In this document: positions 1 through 19,500 of the stretch, in pieces | Position numbering within the stretch: position 1 is the stretch's first letter | Layout of the letters: every line of letters begins with the position of its first letter | NCBI RefSeq assembly: GCF_910592395.1 | Contig: NC_088323.1 | Span: forward strand, 3,038,001-3,102,000 | Origin: Lineus longissimus | Lineage: Eukaryota; Nemertea; Pilidiophora; Heteronemertea; Lineidae | Length of the DNA: 64,000 nt | Direction: 5' to 3' | The notes under the pieces: generated by a model | What the model was told of the DNA's origin: nothing | The model's input: the letters and a program-made list of their open reading frames with translations, nothing else | Databases searched by the model: none | Program-made: the position numbers and the translations under genes

Positions 1-239
1 GTACCAAAACCATCTAAAGGGAACACTGCGTGTGACGTTCTTGAGAGCTAACTCGTTCTGTGAGAAGGCCTCATAATTCCCCAATGATCAAAGGAATACA
101 TCTTCCAGATTGCTGGATTTGAATAGGCCTATTGACCATAGTCCATAATAAAGAACTTCAGAAGCACTCACACTTTGAATGATCAATAAAATACTTAGCA
201 CCCCCATCCCTCCTATATAGTACCAGGTCACAAGTCTTA

Positions 240-700
240 CTCATCAAAGAATGCCGAAACACTATGCCAAAATATTTCCATGAAAGACTTGGAAAACTCT
301 AAGATTTGACAAACATGGGTAAAGATACTAAGTTGGTTTTGGAGATACATGTAAGCTTACATGTAGATGGTTCAGAAGTTATGAAGATTTGAAAATATTG
401 GTAATTAAGCAACAGCCTTGGGTAGGGTACCAAAACATAATTCGTGGAAACACTCTTATATGAAAGACTGGCCCCACAAACATGGGTAAAAGAGACAAAA
501 GTCTTTTGTAATATGGTATGTAATGTAATATGACTATAATGGCTGAGAAGTTATCTACACTTGTAATTTTGGCAATGTCCACCGGGTTTTGGTTGGGGGT
601 ACCCCCGAATGGACCCTAGAAGCCCTTCAACACTGTTGAAGACATTTTCATATGAAAGATTGACTCAACAAACATGGGTAAAGACACCAAGTTTGTTGCA
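240..700. repeat. Diverged tandem repeat, about 186-bp unit
   Basis: The phrase ATGAAAGA(C/T)T, followed about 20 bp later by ACAAACATGGGTAAAGA, recurs near 278, 463 and 651 (spacing 185 and 188 bp). Versions of GGTACC with nearby GGAAACAC or CAACAC also recur near 426 and 598. The copies are diverged and no coding function is seen. A partial further unit may reach the left edge, where GTACCAAAACC occurs at position 1. Confidence 0.5.
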
Positions 701-1066
701 AAGTAGGAAGAAGGCGAAATGGGAAGAAGGCGAAATAATACAAAGGCGGGGCGGGTAAAGGCGAGATAGGATGAAGGCGAATTAGGTAAATTAGGACAAG
801 GTGAAATAGGAGAAGGCAGATTAAGACAATGGCAAACTGAGACGAAGGCAAGAATGGATAAGGCAACTTGTGATAAGGCAAGATAAAACAGAGGCAAAAT
901 AGCATAAGGCGAAAAATGAAAAGGCGAAAAAAGACAAAGGCGAGATAGAATAAGGCGGATTGGGAAGAGGCAAAATTGGAAAAGGCGAAATAGGAGAAGG
1001 CGAAATGTATATTTTTTAAAGGCAAAATGGGAAAAGGCGAAAAAAGACAAGGCGAAATGGGCATGA
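700..1066. repeat. Purine-rich minisatellite (AAGGCGAAAT type)
   Basis: About 18 or more imperfect repeats of a short word close to AAGGCGAAATAGGA, spaced roughly 15-25 bp apart. The plus strand is almost all purine. The repeat makes long open frames on the minus strand that are rich in Phe, Leu and Ser; these are artefacts of the repeat. Confidence 0.75.
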
Positions 1067-2755
1067 ACCGAGAAAGTAGCCTACCCCGGGAGAGTGCAAG
1101 TGGCAAAGTAGATACGCTTTCAAGGGCTGCAAATCTACAAAGAAGGAATCTTTTGGTCATCTGCTGTGTGATCTTTGGCAGGTCACTTGTCTTTCATTCT
1201 TTATCATTCGTCGGTCAATCAACCTTGCATGATGCCTTGATGGCCTGGGCACATCTTCTCTTGCACAGTCATCTCTCTCATCAACACGGTGGAGCAGCCA
1301 GGACTGGCTGTGACTGCCTCATTTCTCTCACCCTGTTGACAACGTCATGGGATGCCACGAGATTTGCAGTTCCTTTACCGTCACCGGATGCGCATCCGAT
1401 ATGCCACGAGATTTAAGCCTACAGTTCTTCAAAGGTTTCGGGGATACGACGAATGCATGCGAGCACCGTCGGTGGAACCCCAAACTGACCTCTCGATCGT
1501 ATCCGTACGCCACTAGACTGTCGGCGCTCACGGACTCCAGTATATCGACCACCGCGGACATTTTAGACGACCGAGTTTTTCTTCATCTTCAAACATATTA
1601 ACTTTCACATGCATTGTTCTCGTGGTGTACGGAAAAGTATTAGTAAGCCAATACATGTAGGCCTATAGTGTCTAAAAACAATATTCAGTTAATGGAAAAT
1701 CACTTTTTTCAATTACTGTTTGCTTGATATTGCCCTACTGCCTTTTTGAGCATTATGTTTACAACGTACATGTAGTTATTATGACACGAAATATGACTCT
1801 AAAATGCCAAATACTTCATGTATGTCATTACGTCCATCACTGAAATCTTAGTGTACGAATTGCTCGCTATAAGCTAGGTCTTTGCGCCCCTAAACCTACT
1901 GACAACTCTACTTCCACGGAACTCAAACTAACGTGAGTTAATTGTAATCTTACTCTCTACATACCAAAGTGATTTATCTAGGAATACAGTTGAACTTCAC
2001 TGAAAACTAATGATGTGTTGATCAGTTCGATGAATCCTTCAATTCCTTCGGTTTTCTTGACGAACTGACGTCCGACAATGACCCGTTGACATGTAGTACC
2101 TGCAATGCATGTGCATTGCCATTTAGGCTGTCTATTTTCGGACGAAACTCGGTCAAAACAAACTTCGGTCGATTTCGGAGGGGACATCACTCATCCCATT
2201 TAGCCAATTGTTTAAGTGTTTCTTTCATCATGCCTACGACTCAGTTGCGTAGGGGAGGGGAGGGGAGGGGAGGCGAATGCCACACTTACTTTACGTTCCT
2301 CTTCTTGATGCAATGATGGCTTGGCTGCATGGATGATGTCGAAGGCGATAAGCTTTAATAGAGTAACCAGACTAAGCTATAAGTTAAGGTTGTGACAATG
2401 TCTCAGGCCGTGAAGTAGATTATAGCCCCGCTGAAAGGGGTGTGAAATGGGCCGATTACTGCTGGACTAAAAGGCTTCAGAAAATTGCTCCATGGACACA
2501 CCGGATGTGCACACCCCTACTTTGAAAGTGACCACATGGACGCTGTTTAGGATGTCCCTGAGTCAGAAGTCCCAATTAGGCCAAGCCAACCTTGGACTAT
2601 GCCATAAGTCAGTCCCAGTACTGCCTTCTCATTTATCTCAATATTCGTGCTGTTGATAGCCACAGTAGGCCTACACATTTGAGCATTATGTTTCTGGAGG
2701 ATGTGAACTTACCCTAAAGAAAACAATTACCTCATCATGACTCTTATTATTTGCA
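1067..2755. other. No confident gene; likely DDX42 upstream region
   Basis: No conserved protein family is recognised here. The stretch precedes the first coding exon of DDX42, and a non-coding first exon and promoter of that gene may lie within it: the coding exon is preceded by a splice acceptor (TTATTTGCAG, ending at 2755). A G-rich tract of four GGGG runs separated by single A residues lies at about 2252-2275 and could form a G-quadruplex. Confidence 0.4.
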
Positions 2756-2783
2756 GGAACAGAATACAAACAAATCCTAAATT

Positions 2784-8960
<6,177 letters not shown>

Positions 8961-9517
8961 GATATTTTCCTAAAAGACGTTGAATATCGTCTCCTTTTAA
9001 ACCGTTTTTTGTTAAAGATCGTGTTCACTGAAATGATTTTCTCTGAAGAACTTTGCGAAGCTTTTTTATTGAATGGCTCTGATGTCGAATATGAACCAAA
9101 AAAACTGGCTTGTGATAATTGATAACATGAATGTAGTGGCCTTCATCATGTTGATCATGCATGTCATAAGTAAACCCTCTTTTGTGTGTCAATTTTAGGT
9201 TAGATTTGGAACAATTCTGGGTCAGGTGTGTCAAGAGAAGAATGAAAGGACAGTTTTCATAAAACTCTGTTGTGGCAGTGATTTATAGCTCCTGTATCAG
9301 GAATAGACTGACAGTGTCACATTGGAACTATTGGTTAATTTGTACAAAGCAGCAGCACGGTTCTGTAGGTAGGCCTATATAGTTTAGCGAGCCACTGTCA
9401 AACTTCATGCTATATGATGCCATTTTCTAAACCTACAGCTGACTACAGGAATTCATTCGGACTGTCAATGGCGTTGAAGATACCAAAATTTCGGCCTGTA
9501 AATATTGTTGTATACAA

Positions 9518-9523
9518 AATAAA
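9518..9523 (+). promoter_or_regulatory. Poly(A) signal AATAAA for DDX42
   Basis: Canonical AATAAA about 560 nt past the DDX42 stop codon, followed within 30 nt by a GT/T-rich stretch typical of a downstream element. Confidence 0.6.
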
Positions 9524-9865
9524 ATGTCACCTTAGCTCTGTCAGTATTGTCTTTGTGTTATTTTGTGTCTGATCCTTCCTAATCATGGAAGAGTTGTGCT
9601 GGTGCCATCTAATATAGGTGTCGCATGCAGATACGATTGTACCAGCTTACTTATCCTGTTGAGTTGTTTTAAAAACAAAAAGCATGCATTGATAAAAATA
9701 ATTTATTCATAAGAGCCAATATATATGGGAATTTACTATACATTTGTTTTGTACATAAATATATATGACTTATGTCAACATTGATGGGAACTGAACTCCA
9801 AAAACAGCCATCAGCGGCTGCAAATTATGTGACTTTTTATTATGTAAAATAATTACACATTTTTT

Positions 9866-9930
9866 TTGTAAGGCTGGGTATACGATTCATGTTGTCACTT
9901 GTCGAATCATATGTAAACCCGGCCTTACAA
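9866..9930. repeat. Short palindromic copy of the GTCACTTGT repeat family
   Basis: The arms TTTGTAAGGC(T/C)GGGT and ATTCAT/AATCAT close around a central TTGTCACTTGTCG. The right arm ends in ATATGTAAACCCGGCC. It lies between the convergent 3' ends of DDX42 and the class B receptor, so it may be in the 3' UTR of either. Confidence 0.5.
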
Positions 9931-10530
9931 AATATGTGAATAATTATTATAATTAATTCGGAGAGTTGCAGTGGCAACTTGATGTTACATTAAACCTGGG
10001 CTTGCACTATAAAAGTAGACTGTACAGGCCACATTTAATCCTTCAGCATTTCAGGTAGAGGTTCTCTTTGTGCATCAGGTAATGCAGAGTTTAGTTCCTG
10101 CAATCTCTGTCACATCTTCACTATATTCAGGAGACAATTCGTCACTAATTCGCTATAAACATATGGTAAATAAATAGAGGTATATTGTTACTTAGAATCC
10201 AATTTTACCTGAGCTCATCAGCTCTGCATCCTCTTCCATAAACTAAGAAGTATCACAACCATGTCCATCGTTCTCATTCAAGCCTAAAAACATGTTTTCG
10301 TGCACAATTCATGCGTAACTAATGACATTGACTGCTTTTGCTGTTGTTCAGGGATATAGAAGGGGTGTTCATTACAGTTTATGTAATTACCCATCACCCC
10401 TTCCATTTACTTGATGAATTTCAAATGCGACAACAACCGTGATTAGTCATAAACATGATTTCAAGTTTGAATGGTGATTGTGGTACAAGGGTTGCAAATA
10501 CTCGTACTTGGTTTTAGGTTAAGCCCATCA

Positions 10531-13500
10531 CTATAGTGCAATCACAGTATTCTGGTTCCCAGCACTCTGGGCTTCCTGAATGTACCATACACTTGAATTT
10601 CTGGGCTCATTCTGTGTTGTTCCCCCACTAGTGTTCTGCATTGGGAATGAGTCTGGAACGGAGGCATTTCTGCCACTGGAGGAACCTGCAATGGATGTAC
10701 TGAGTCTTGAGGATTGTGTGCCTTTGCTACTGCTCTTTGATATGGAGATCCTTGCATGACGTTTGTACCGCTGGTAGGCATTGCGAATCTGAAAGATAGA
10801 TAGATTTTGTCAGCCAGAATATAAAAACTGAGATTTCAAAACGAAAATCCACGATCTATGATATTGTCTGTTCTATGTTGAGATGATAAGAATCTGGATT
10901 TAATTTCAGAACCAGAATCCAACTTCAACTTAAGGAATACGCCAGGACTTGAATGCAGACTTATTTCAAGTATCTACTAGGAGATGTTTATAATTGCTAA
11001 AGTTTGGAAAAAAGAAAAAAATACTGATAAAAACTCACCTCCTTTGGAAGCAATATTAAATCAAACCACATGAGAATTTCAAAGAGCGGTTTAAAAAAGT
11101 TGTGTTTTGGTAAAGAGCTGACTTCATGTGAAAATATCAATTTGGGCAAAAAATGACCTGGGCATTTATTTTATTAGGGTGACGATATGCAACTTGAAAA
11201 TAACGAAGTCATCTGCTGACTATTGGTTTAAACACGGACATGTGTCTACATCCTGGATAAAATCAGTCATGTAAGGTTCGTCGTGATCGGAATGATCGCA
11301 ACAACATTTATCAACCTTGTCTTTTGGTATCATCAGAATTCTTAGGCTTTTCCTCCTTGCAAGATTCCGTGCCTAACTAGACGGACATTTGCTGGTGGGT
11401 GCTTACCTCTTTCGTAAGAAAACAGTACATAAGCGCCACCAGGAACCCCTGGATCCCGACCACAATGTTGGCGATGATGTCGTATGGTAACCAGTCCTCA
11501 GGCCGGTAGCTGAGGACAAGAATCTGGACTCCAAACACTGGTATCAAACTGAATGTCACTTTGATCCCTTGTCTATAGAAAGAAAGGGGAAGAATACCAG
11601 ACAATGAACAGCAGCTGATTTCTAACATCTTTCTTGAACTTCACCAAAGGCAAACATTCATATATATATAAAAACATTTCTTTTCATTCTTCCAAATGGG
11701 AATAGAATCCATATCTATTTGACTGGTATAGCAGACGAACCTTTTCAAGTTGATTATCTATGAGAGAACATAAAGTCGTCGCATCTGCTCCTAGAGAACA
11801 AATATAGTCTTCATTATTTTCTATATACATGTCACTAAACATTTAATGTAAAGGCACTCACCTTACTAAATCTACCACATCGTCATCATTTGTGTCAGCA
11901 AAATGCCTCATCAGTTCCACTTGGACGGTGATCAGTAATATCAGATTCAACTGGAAAGAGGAGTAACTTTTGTAAAAGTTGGGACTCAACTCGCTAATTC
12001 TGTCTCCGTCATCATCATGATCACGGTGATGAAAGGGGAACAAGTTCAAAGACACAACCCTCACATGAGAACCCTCAGAACTAAAACGATTCTGATCAGG
12101 GTGCTCGCTAGTCTCTGTCATCATCACAGTCATAATATGTAAGAGGGAAGCCGTACTATGTATTCCGCGTGTCTTCGCAATGACGAAAACCATCATGCCC
12201 TGCCTGCTCGTGGTGATTTTTCAGGACTGGGCATTGTTTGGAGAATATTGAGATGGACGGGATACTTACCAAGAGTGCCAACAGGTTGGGAACGACCACA
12301 ATGTAGTCAAGGTGGGCCGAAGCTGTACCACTCCAACAGCTGTAAGCAAATACTTTATTAATTAGATAATGATAGAGAACAACGTTTGAAATAATAAAGA
12401 TAGAATGAATGATTTGTCTTAAAAAGATTGAGCAAAAAACGTTAAGAAGAATTGCAAGTGTTGGAAAAGCGATCAGTGCTGAACAAACGTTGATTTAATT
12501 GGATTGCTAGTTGAATGTTCCGATTAAGTCGTAAATTGATATATTTGAAAACCGATGGGATGCGTCATGCCAGCGCGCGTGCAAATCATGAAATCAGGCC
12601 ACACGGGTGAAGATCTACTTGCCGTTCGTTGGCTGTCATCACTCTTGCCACCACCCATGCTATCGTTGGTGGGAAAGGAAGTCCTGTGAGATATAGGAGA
12701 GAATAGAAGCTCTACAGAAAATAATGTTCATGGTAAACATTCTGTTAACTGTCTAATACAGGGTCATTGCGAATAATAGTGACGTTGATACTGTTGTTAA
12801 AGAAATGTCATCTTGACATTTCAATTTATTCACTTGAACCAGGAAATAGTTTGAGATATAAACCACTTGAAAATCTAAAACTACCTGGTCAAAGTTAATC
12901 TATAAAGTGTTTTATAAGTCTGCAGTTGCCATAAATGATTGATGGTTCCTTGATAAGGCAGTGGTGTTAGAATGCTGCATGAGATTGAGAATTAATAAGA
13001 GAACCAGTAGGCCTACGTCTGTATTATTACACTTGAAGAGTGATACTACTCACCCCATCCAATAATGATGTGTTTGAGCATGGACTTGTTGCCTCCGATG
13101 GGATTTATGAGCACCTCTCGTAGGTACAGCCCTTCACAGAATAACCACCAGTACGTGGCACTTCGGAAATACCAGATTAGGACCTTGAGGACTCTGCACT
13201 CTATCTGCATGGAAGACATTTCCAAATCTAAAATTCAATTGGCTAACATGGTATGTGAATGTACTCAATAATATACCATTTACCTAAATAAATGTTCAAA
13301 TACTGCATCAGTACTACTACAATGAGTTACCACTCAGAGACAGGCATCTTGAACCACAGATCAACTCTCGGCACCGAACTCACTTGTGCGAGGGGAGGAG
13401 GATACGACTGACTCTTTTTATTGAGGATGAGAGACGGGTTGATATTCTCTGGAAATAGTATTCCTCAACTTTGCACTGTTCGAATTGAGATGGAGACTAT

Positions 13501-16500
13501 GGAATGCTAAAGCGGAATTTATTTAAGATAATTTATAAATATTCAAGATATTTCATATAAATTCAAGATATTTTATATATATTCAAGATAATTTTATATA
13601 TTCAAGATATTTTATATACATTCAAGATATTTTATATATATTCAAGGTATGTTTTATTTATTCAATATATGTTTTTTTATATTAAAGATAAAGAATGTGT
13701 TCAAAATATTTAATTTTCATTCAAGATATTTTATTTACACCCAACATAAAAAAAAATTTTCCTAAGAATTACCAGAATATTTTGCATTAAAAAAATAAGT
13801 ATATATACAAAAAATAAAGTTATTCTTGAAGCAAAATTTAAAAGGTCTTGCATATTTATTTTTTGATGCAAAATATTTTGTTATTTCTTAGGAAGAAATA
13901 TTTTATGTTGGATGTAAATAAAATATCTTGCATGCAAATAAAAAATTCTGAACACTTTTTTTATTTATATATTTTTATATTATATCTTGAATTGAAAAAA
14001 ACATATCTTGAAAAAAAAATCTTGAATATTTATAAAATATCTTGAATTTCTGAAAAATATCTTGAATATATATATAGAAATTATCTTGAATAAATTCCGC
14101 TTAAGCATTCCATAGGAAACACCTTCAGAAATTTTAACATTGAACGGACTTCAAGGGTTTGAGCCGGACTACGTGTAGGCTACCCCATAGGCTCTGATTC
14201 GCTGTACATCGAAGAAGGAGATGGGCTCGTCGATCTAAACTTTCTAAATTACGAGCTGCTGGAAAACCATGTTTCGATTTGTGTTCTTGATACATTTACA
14301 TCGAGAGTATATACATACTGTATTTTCATCCAGGCGGTTGTCCTCCAAGTTTACGATGGCGTCAAGATAATAGATGGGCTCATATATAATGGTAGCTAAG
14401 CCCATGAAGATGAATGCTATGAACAGGTTGATATTCAGATTGAATTTACACCGACCCTTCTCATCACGTCGGAGATAGGACCTGGAGGAAAAATGGGAAC
14501 ATCATGAAGCCATGTGAATCAACGTTCACCATGGTGATATCGGAGTTTACCCATGCTCACCATGGTGAATATTTCACCGTCCCAATTCACAATGAAGTGC
14601 TGACAGTTCTTGACTAGAACCTGGTATTACTGTCCAAGTGTGTCTAGTCTAGCTCAAAATTTAATAAATTACGATCTTACCTAAAGACTGCATAAAGTGC
14701 CACGGCGATTACTAGTGATGCTAAGCTGAAGAGATGGAAAGCGAAGCTCACGTAGATACTGCTAAGCAGGATGGCAGTCTGGTCTTTCTGAAAAGAGATA
14801 GTTCGGCTTTCATATATCATGTCGAGAATAGGCTACATTAAGACTTTCTTTATCCTAGCGCCGGATCCTCTTGAGCTGGTGAACGGTGCACAAGCTCATC
14901 AGGAGGATCGTTCTCTTAAGATTATAGAAGCAACCAAGGCTAGAAGTATCAAAAGTAGCATGACTATTATGGGAATTGGTGTCCCTTGTTACAATTTAAG
15001 GATGAAGTTACAATATAACATGTAAAAAGCTGCCTCGAAAACGCCTGTTTAATTAAGAGTATCAGATGTCATCATCGAAATCCTAGTTGGTAGGTTGATA
15101 AGGCCTGATTGTCACCTGGCTCTTCTTAAAACTGAGGTATGCTTAGAATATTCTGGTACGTGTGGTATACTCTTTCAAGCCAATGTCGGAACACATCGAC
15201 TGGACCATACACTATCTCACCTTATAAAAGCAGTTCGTGTAATTGGTCCATGCCCGGCCAGAGGAATTTGGCCTAGAGTACCAGTGTCCCCCTGCGGAGC
15301 ATATCTTGGTTGATATCGCTGAAACATATACAAATTATAAATATATTGTTTCCATTTTTAACGATTGCCATACAACCAGCTTGATTTGCAACTTGATTTG
15401 ACTGTATGCCATAGGTTGCCATCAATCCGATAGATTTTGTTTATTTCAAATCAACCAACTTTGATTACATTCTTAAAAGATATCACTACAATAATGTATT
15501 TGATTGTATTCTAAAGAAAGCTTTGTGCAACGAACTTGGTCTTATTGGGAAGGATACAACGGGGAACAAGTTCTACATGTATCTTGATTTGATACTTACA
15601 CATCACCCCAGACAATTCCGCATCTAGCTAAACCATGTTATGTTTACTTACGTTCCGACGAGACAAGGTCGTCATCGACGTAGTAGCTTGGGCACTCATG
15701 ACGTGAGAGTGTCGACGCCTTGGCTGCAGACCAACAGTCCACACCGTCCCAAACTGCCGGACAGAAATCAGTATTCTCTGAAATGATAGCGAACAGAAAG
15801 CATTAGACATAAAACACTAGACATGTATGTAAGCTTACAAGTGGGTTAATGATATTTTTATTGATGTTTTGAAAATGATGAGTTGGCAGTATCTATAGGT
15901 TAGGGATTGGTTTCTGATAAAGGGAACCACTGGAATAATTTTGAATATCATTGGAATCGAAAAGTTCAGTCATGGCTTCATGTGATTGGTTGTTTGAACC
16001 CTGTCCGAACTCTTCGATCACTTTGCTTTGTCCTGGCATCATTGATACTGATCCGCACTCACTGACAGTGCCTAGTGTACATGTCAGTGAGACCTCGGGG
16101 CAAGGATCCAAGTAAGCAGTCGTAGTGGATGGACTGCGGTCCGATGTATCTACATGCTCCATAATGGTCTCCCTACCTGCTATTTGAACTGGTTTCTGCA
16201 GCTGGACCTCACAGCATTGTTTCGCTGCCGCGCAACACTCATACCACTGCGCACATTGATCAGGTGTAAGGTACTTTTCGCACACCTCTACATTCGGAGG
16301 GTCATTTACTGTTGGCGTATACTGCACGCTGATATTCGCTTTGAGGAAGAGATTCGGTCCTACATTGAAGTTGGCTTGGATGGGCAGATCATTCTTGAAG
16401 AAGAGGATCGGGACACAGTTTGAGCAGGTCCAAGTGATGAAGTCATCATGTGTCAAGTTCCCGTAGCTGTCGAGGCAGTAAGTCTCACTCTCACCGCCGG

Positions 16501-19500
16501 ATGAGGCAATCTGAAACATGACAAAGGGAACGTTTTGGTGTCCTGGGGTCCGAAATAATCACCCAGGCTCGGTTTATTTAGAGTCTACCCTTTGTTACTT
16601 GTAATGTGTCACTCACTGATTTCCAAAGAGTGGGCTCCATAGGATTCATGATGTCACTTTTCAACCTCGTGTCCTACATGCTCATCATGACTTAGTGACA
16701 ACGTGAATCCTTTAGAAGACTATTTTAAAAAGCATTGACACCGTGGTCTTGCGATAAGTCTCTCTGGGGCTGGGCGACTTATGACATGTCTGGTTTCCGT
16801 ACTCTTTATACTGCAGGATGCCATGGTTATTCCCGTCCATTCCGAAAGAGACTAGAGCATGGAGAGCGAACCATCATTGGTCACTGGCTGCTGCTCTTCA
16901 ACTATAAGGCGGTGTCGACTATGTCCCTACTCTATCAATTCTCTGTTAATTTACTTTGTGATTGAAAAGACTTGAGCATACGAAACCTATGAGATTAAAA
17001 GGAATCGAGCAAATAAAATCTCCCTGTGCTATTTGCTGGTATCGCCTGCCCAATAAAATTATAACCCCCATCGTTCATCATAATGTTTTATGAAACCCAT
17101 GAATTACTTCAGTAATCTTTAGATGGAAGGTTATCAAAGCGCGGACCATGCACAAAATAACACTTGCTACTTTCTTGCCATCTGTGGCTGGCCACTGCAG
17201 CAACATTGTCAGTCCACAATCAAATTATCCCTGCATATGCCGAGATTTCTGAGTTATTCAGACGAAATTGCTATTGTGCCGGGTAAACTCAGTCACGAAT
17301 CCTTCCTTAATCTGATAGAACTGCGAGGGAAAACGTTGGCGGAAAATGCATCAAGCGAATGTGGTTGTGAAAAGTTCAATTGACATGGGGTTCTTTGAAA
17401 CGTAACATAGTTTGCCTGTCATGGGATACCTTGGTATTTTAACAGTTTTGGACCGAGATGGTCAACGATATACTACCGCATTCTCAATGTCTTTCCTTCA
17501 TTAGTCTCACATTGCCTCATTTACTCTCGGTTGGTTTACCAGTGTGACAGACCTACCAAGCAAGCACAGTGAAGCAGATCAGATGTCCCTATGGACCAAT
17601 CAGTTTATGATCACATAATTATCTTGATTCCTTAGGTTCAGTTATCCTCTGCTGCTATTATCAATTAAGGGATAGGGGCACCTTTGAGGAATGAATTTTG
17701 TAGTGGAAGGCCACCATGCATCGTCTTTTATACATTTCACGAGGAATGCTGTCAGATATTGGGTGATAGATTTCTGCTCGGTTGCTGGCCGAAAACCGGA
17801 AATTCCGGTATTAAGGCTGATTTTCGTGACCGTAAGGCTGGGTTACTGAGAGCCGTAGGTATAAAAATCATAATCTTATTGGCGTAATTGTGACTGGTCG
17901 TTCCCCCAATGCAGGTAAGCTATCGATGATTCTATCCACAATAACCACTCAAACTGGCGTCTGTTTCATTATTTGTCCTAGTAATAAGCCAGTCGTTATG
18001 GAAACCGCCAGATAGCAGACCTAAATTTGATATCATAACAATATTAAACATCTAACAATGTAGTTATTAGTATATGGTGGGACATTTTAATGTCACTATT
18101 TACTCTGAACTGATTCAATTATATGGACATTCAAAATGAAGTGAATACCCATTTAAAACGTGGGAGGCTGGAAAACAAATTGAACAGACACTTGCTAAGA
18201 ATCGATATCATTTGACCTTGATACCACTATGAATCTGGTCCACCTATCATGCCGAATACGAACATACCCATCTTCTCCCTTTAATTTCACTAAAGTCATG
18301 TAATTGTGAGCAACATGGGCGAGACGAAATATGAGTCATAAATTTCGAAAATTAAATCGGTTAGTGGAATGAACCGTGACTCGGTCCGCTATCTTTGTTT
18401 ACCGAGTGATCAAAACAGTAATAAATACCGATATTGTCATTCTAGAATAGTTTATGAGAATTCAATTCACTTCATTATCTAAAAGGCTACGGATTTGATC
18501 TATGTCTATGGTTGCGTATAGTTGTTAAATCTATATATTTGTGGATGGTGTCCTGTTAAAAACAAACAGCATTCGCAAACAATTGGCAGCTTCGGCTAGA
18601 TCTTAATGGAGATTTAGGTGATGAATAATGTGATGAGATAGTCAGCCTTGCTTCTTTGATAGTTTCCTTGACGCTTCTTTCGGGTTGTTTGGATAGAACC
18701 GTTTACCCTGTGAACTGGACAATCACTGAAAAGGTAGCTGAGTCAAAAATGGGTCAACTGGCCGATTGAAGATTGTTTAAGGTCAGCCAACTGCTAGCAA
18801 CCAAACTGCTTGGCCTGTTGACGAACTTGGGCCTAGTAAACTGACCAATAGAGTTTGTAAAATGACGAAACTGTTGCTGGTGAGTTTATCGAGTTTGTCA
18901 ACTGACCAATGAGTTTGATCAGCAAGCAGTCGATCAACCTTTAAAACAACATTATGTTTGACAGGTCAGTATGGAATGCTGAAGCAGAATTTATTCAAGA
19001 TAATTTATATATATTCAAGATATTTTACATATATTCAAGATATTTTATATATATTCAAGATATGTTTTTTTATTCAAGATATGTTTTTCTTATTCAAGAT
19101 ATAATTATCTATATTCAAAATAACTTCTAGAATAACTTCAGAATAGCTTCAAGAATAACTTTATTTTTAATATATATATTTATTTTTTAATGCAAAATAT
19201 TCTGGTAATTCTTAGTAAAACATTTTTTATGTTGGATGTAAATAAAATATCTTGAATGAAAATAAAATATTTTGAACACAATCTTTCTCTTGAATATAAA
19301 AAACAAATCTTTAATAAAAAAAACAACATATCTTGAATATATATAAATTATCTTGAATATATATAAGATATCTTGAATATATATAAATCATCTTGAATAA
19401 ATTCCACTTTAGCATTCCATAGGCCAGGCCCATCAGCACGCGTTGTTGTAATTGGCTCTGTTTCTTGCGAAGTCCGCTCTATATGTATGTTTATTCGTAC

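Larger units (their letters stand above)
8961..10530. other. Convergent 3' UTR / intergenic stretch
   Basis: Separates the stop codons of two tail-to-tail genes. It holds the DDX42 poly(A) signal and, for the minus-strand receptor gene, candidate AATAAA signals (TTTATT on the plus strand) at 9836-9841 and near 9706. No additional gene is seen. Confidence 0.5.

Noticed and set aside
616-1160. Two overlapping minus-strand open frames of 144 and 170 residues rich in Phe, Leu and Ser
   Set aside because: Translation of the purine minisatellite on its pyrimidine strand; low complexity, two frames open at once.
1328-1561. Minus-strand frame starting MSAVVDILESVSADS, possible first exon of a gene to the left
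   Set aside because: Composition looks coding and a possible donor (ACG|GTAAAG) lies near 1374, but no family match and no second exon could be found. Kept only as a hint.
17123-17383. 86-residue plus-strand open frame in receptor intron 1
   Set aside because: No family resemblance and located on the strand opposite to the host gene without splice signals.
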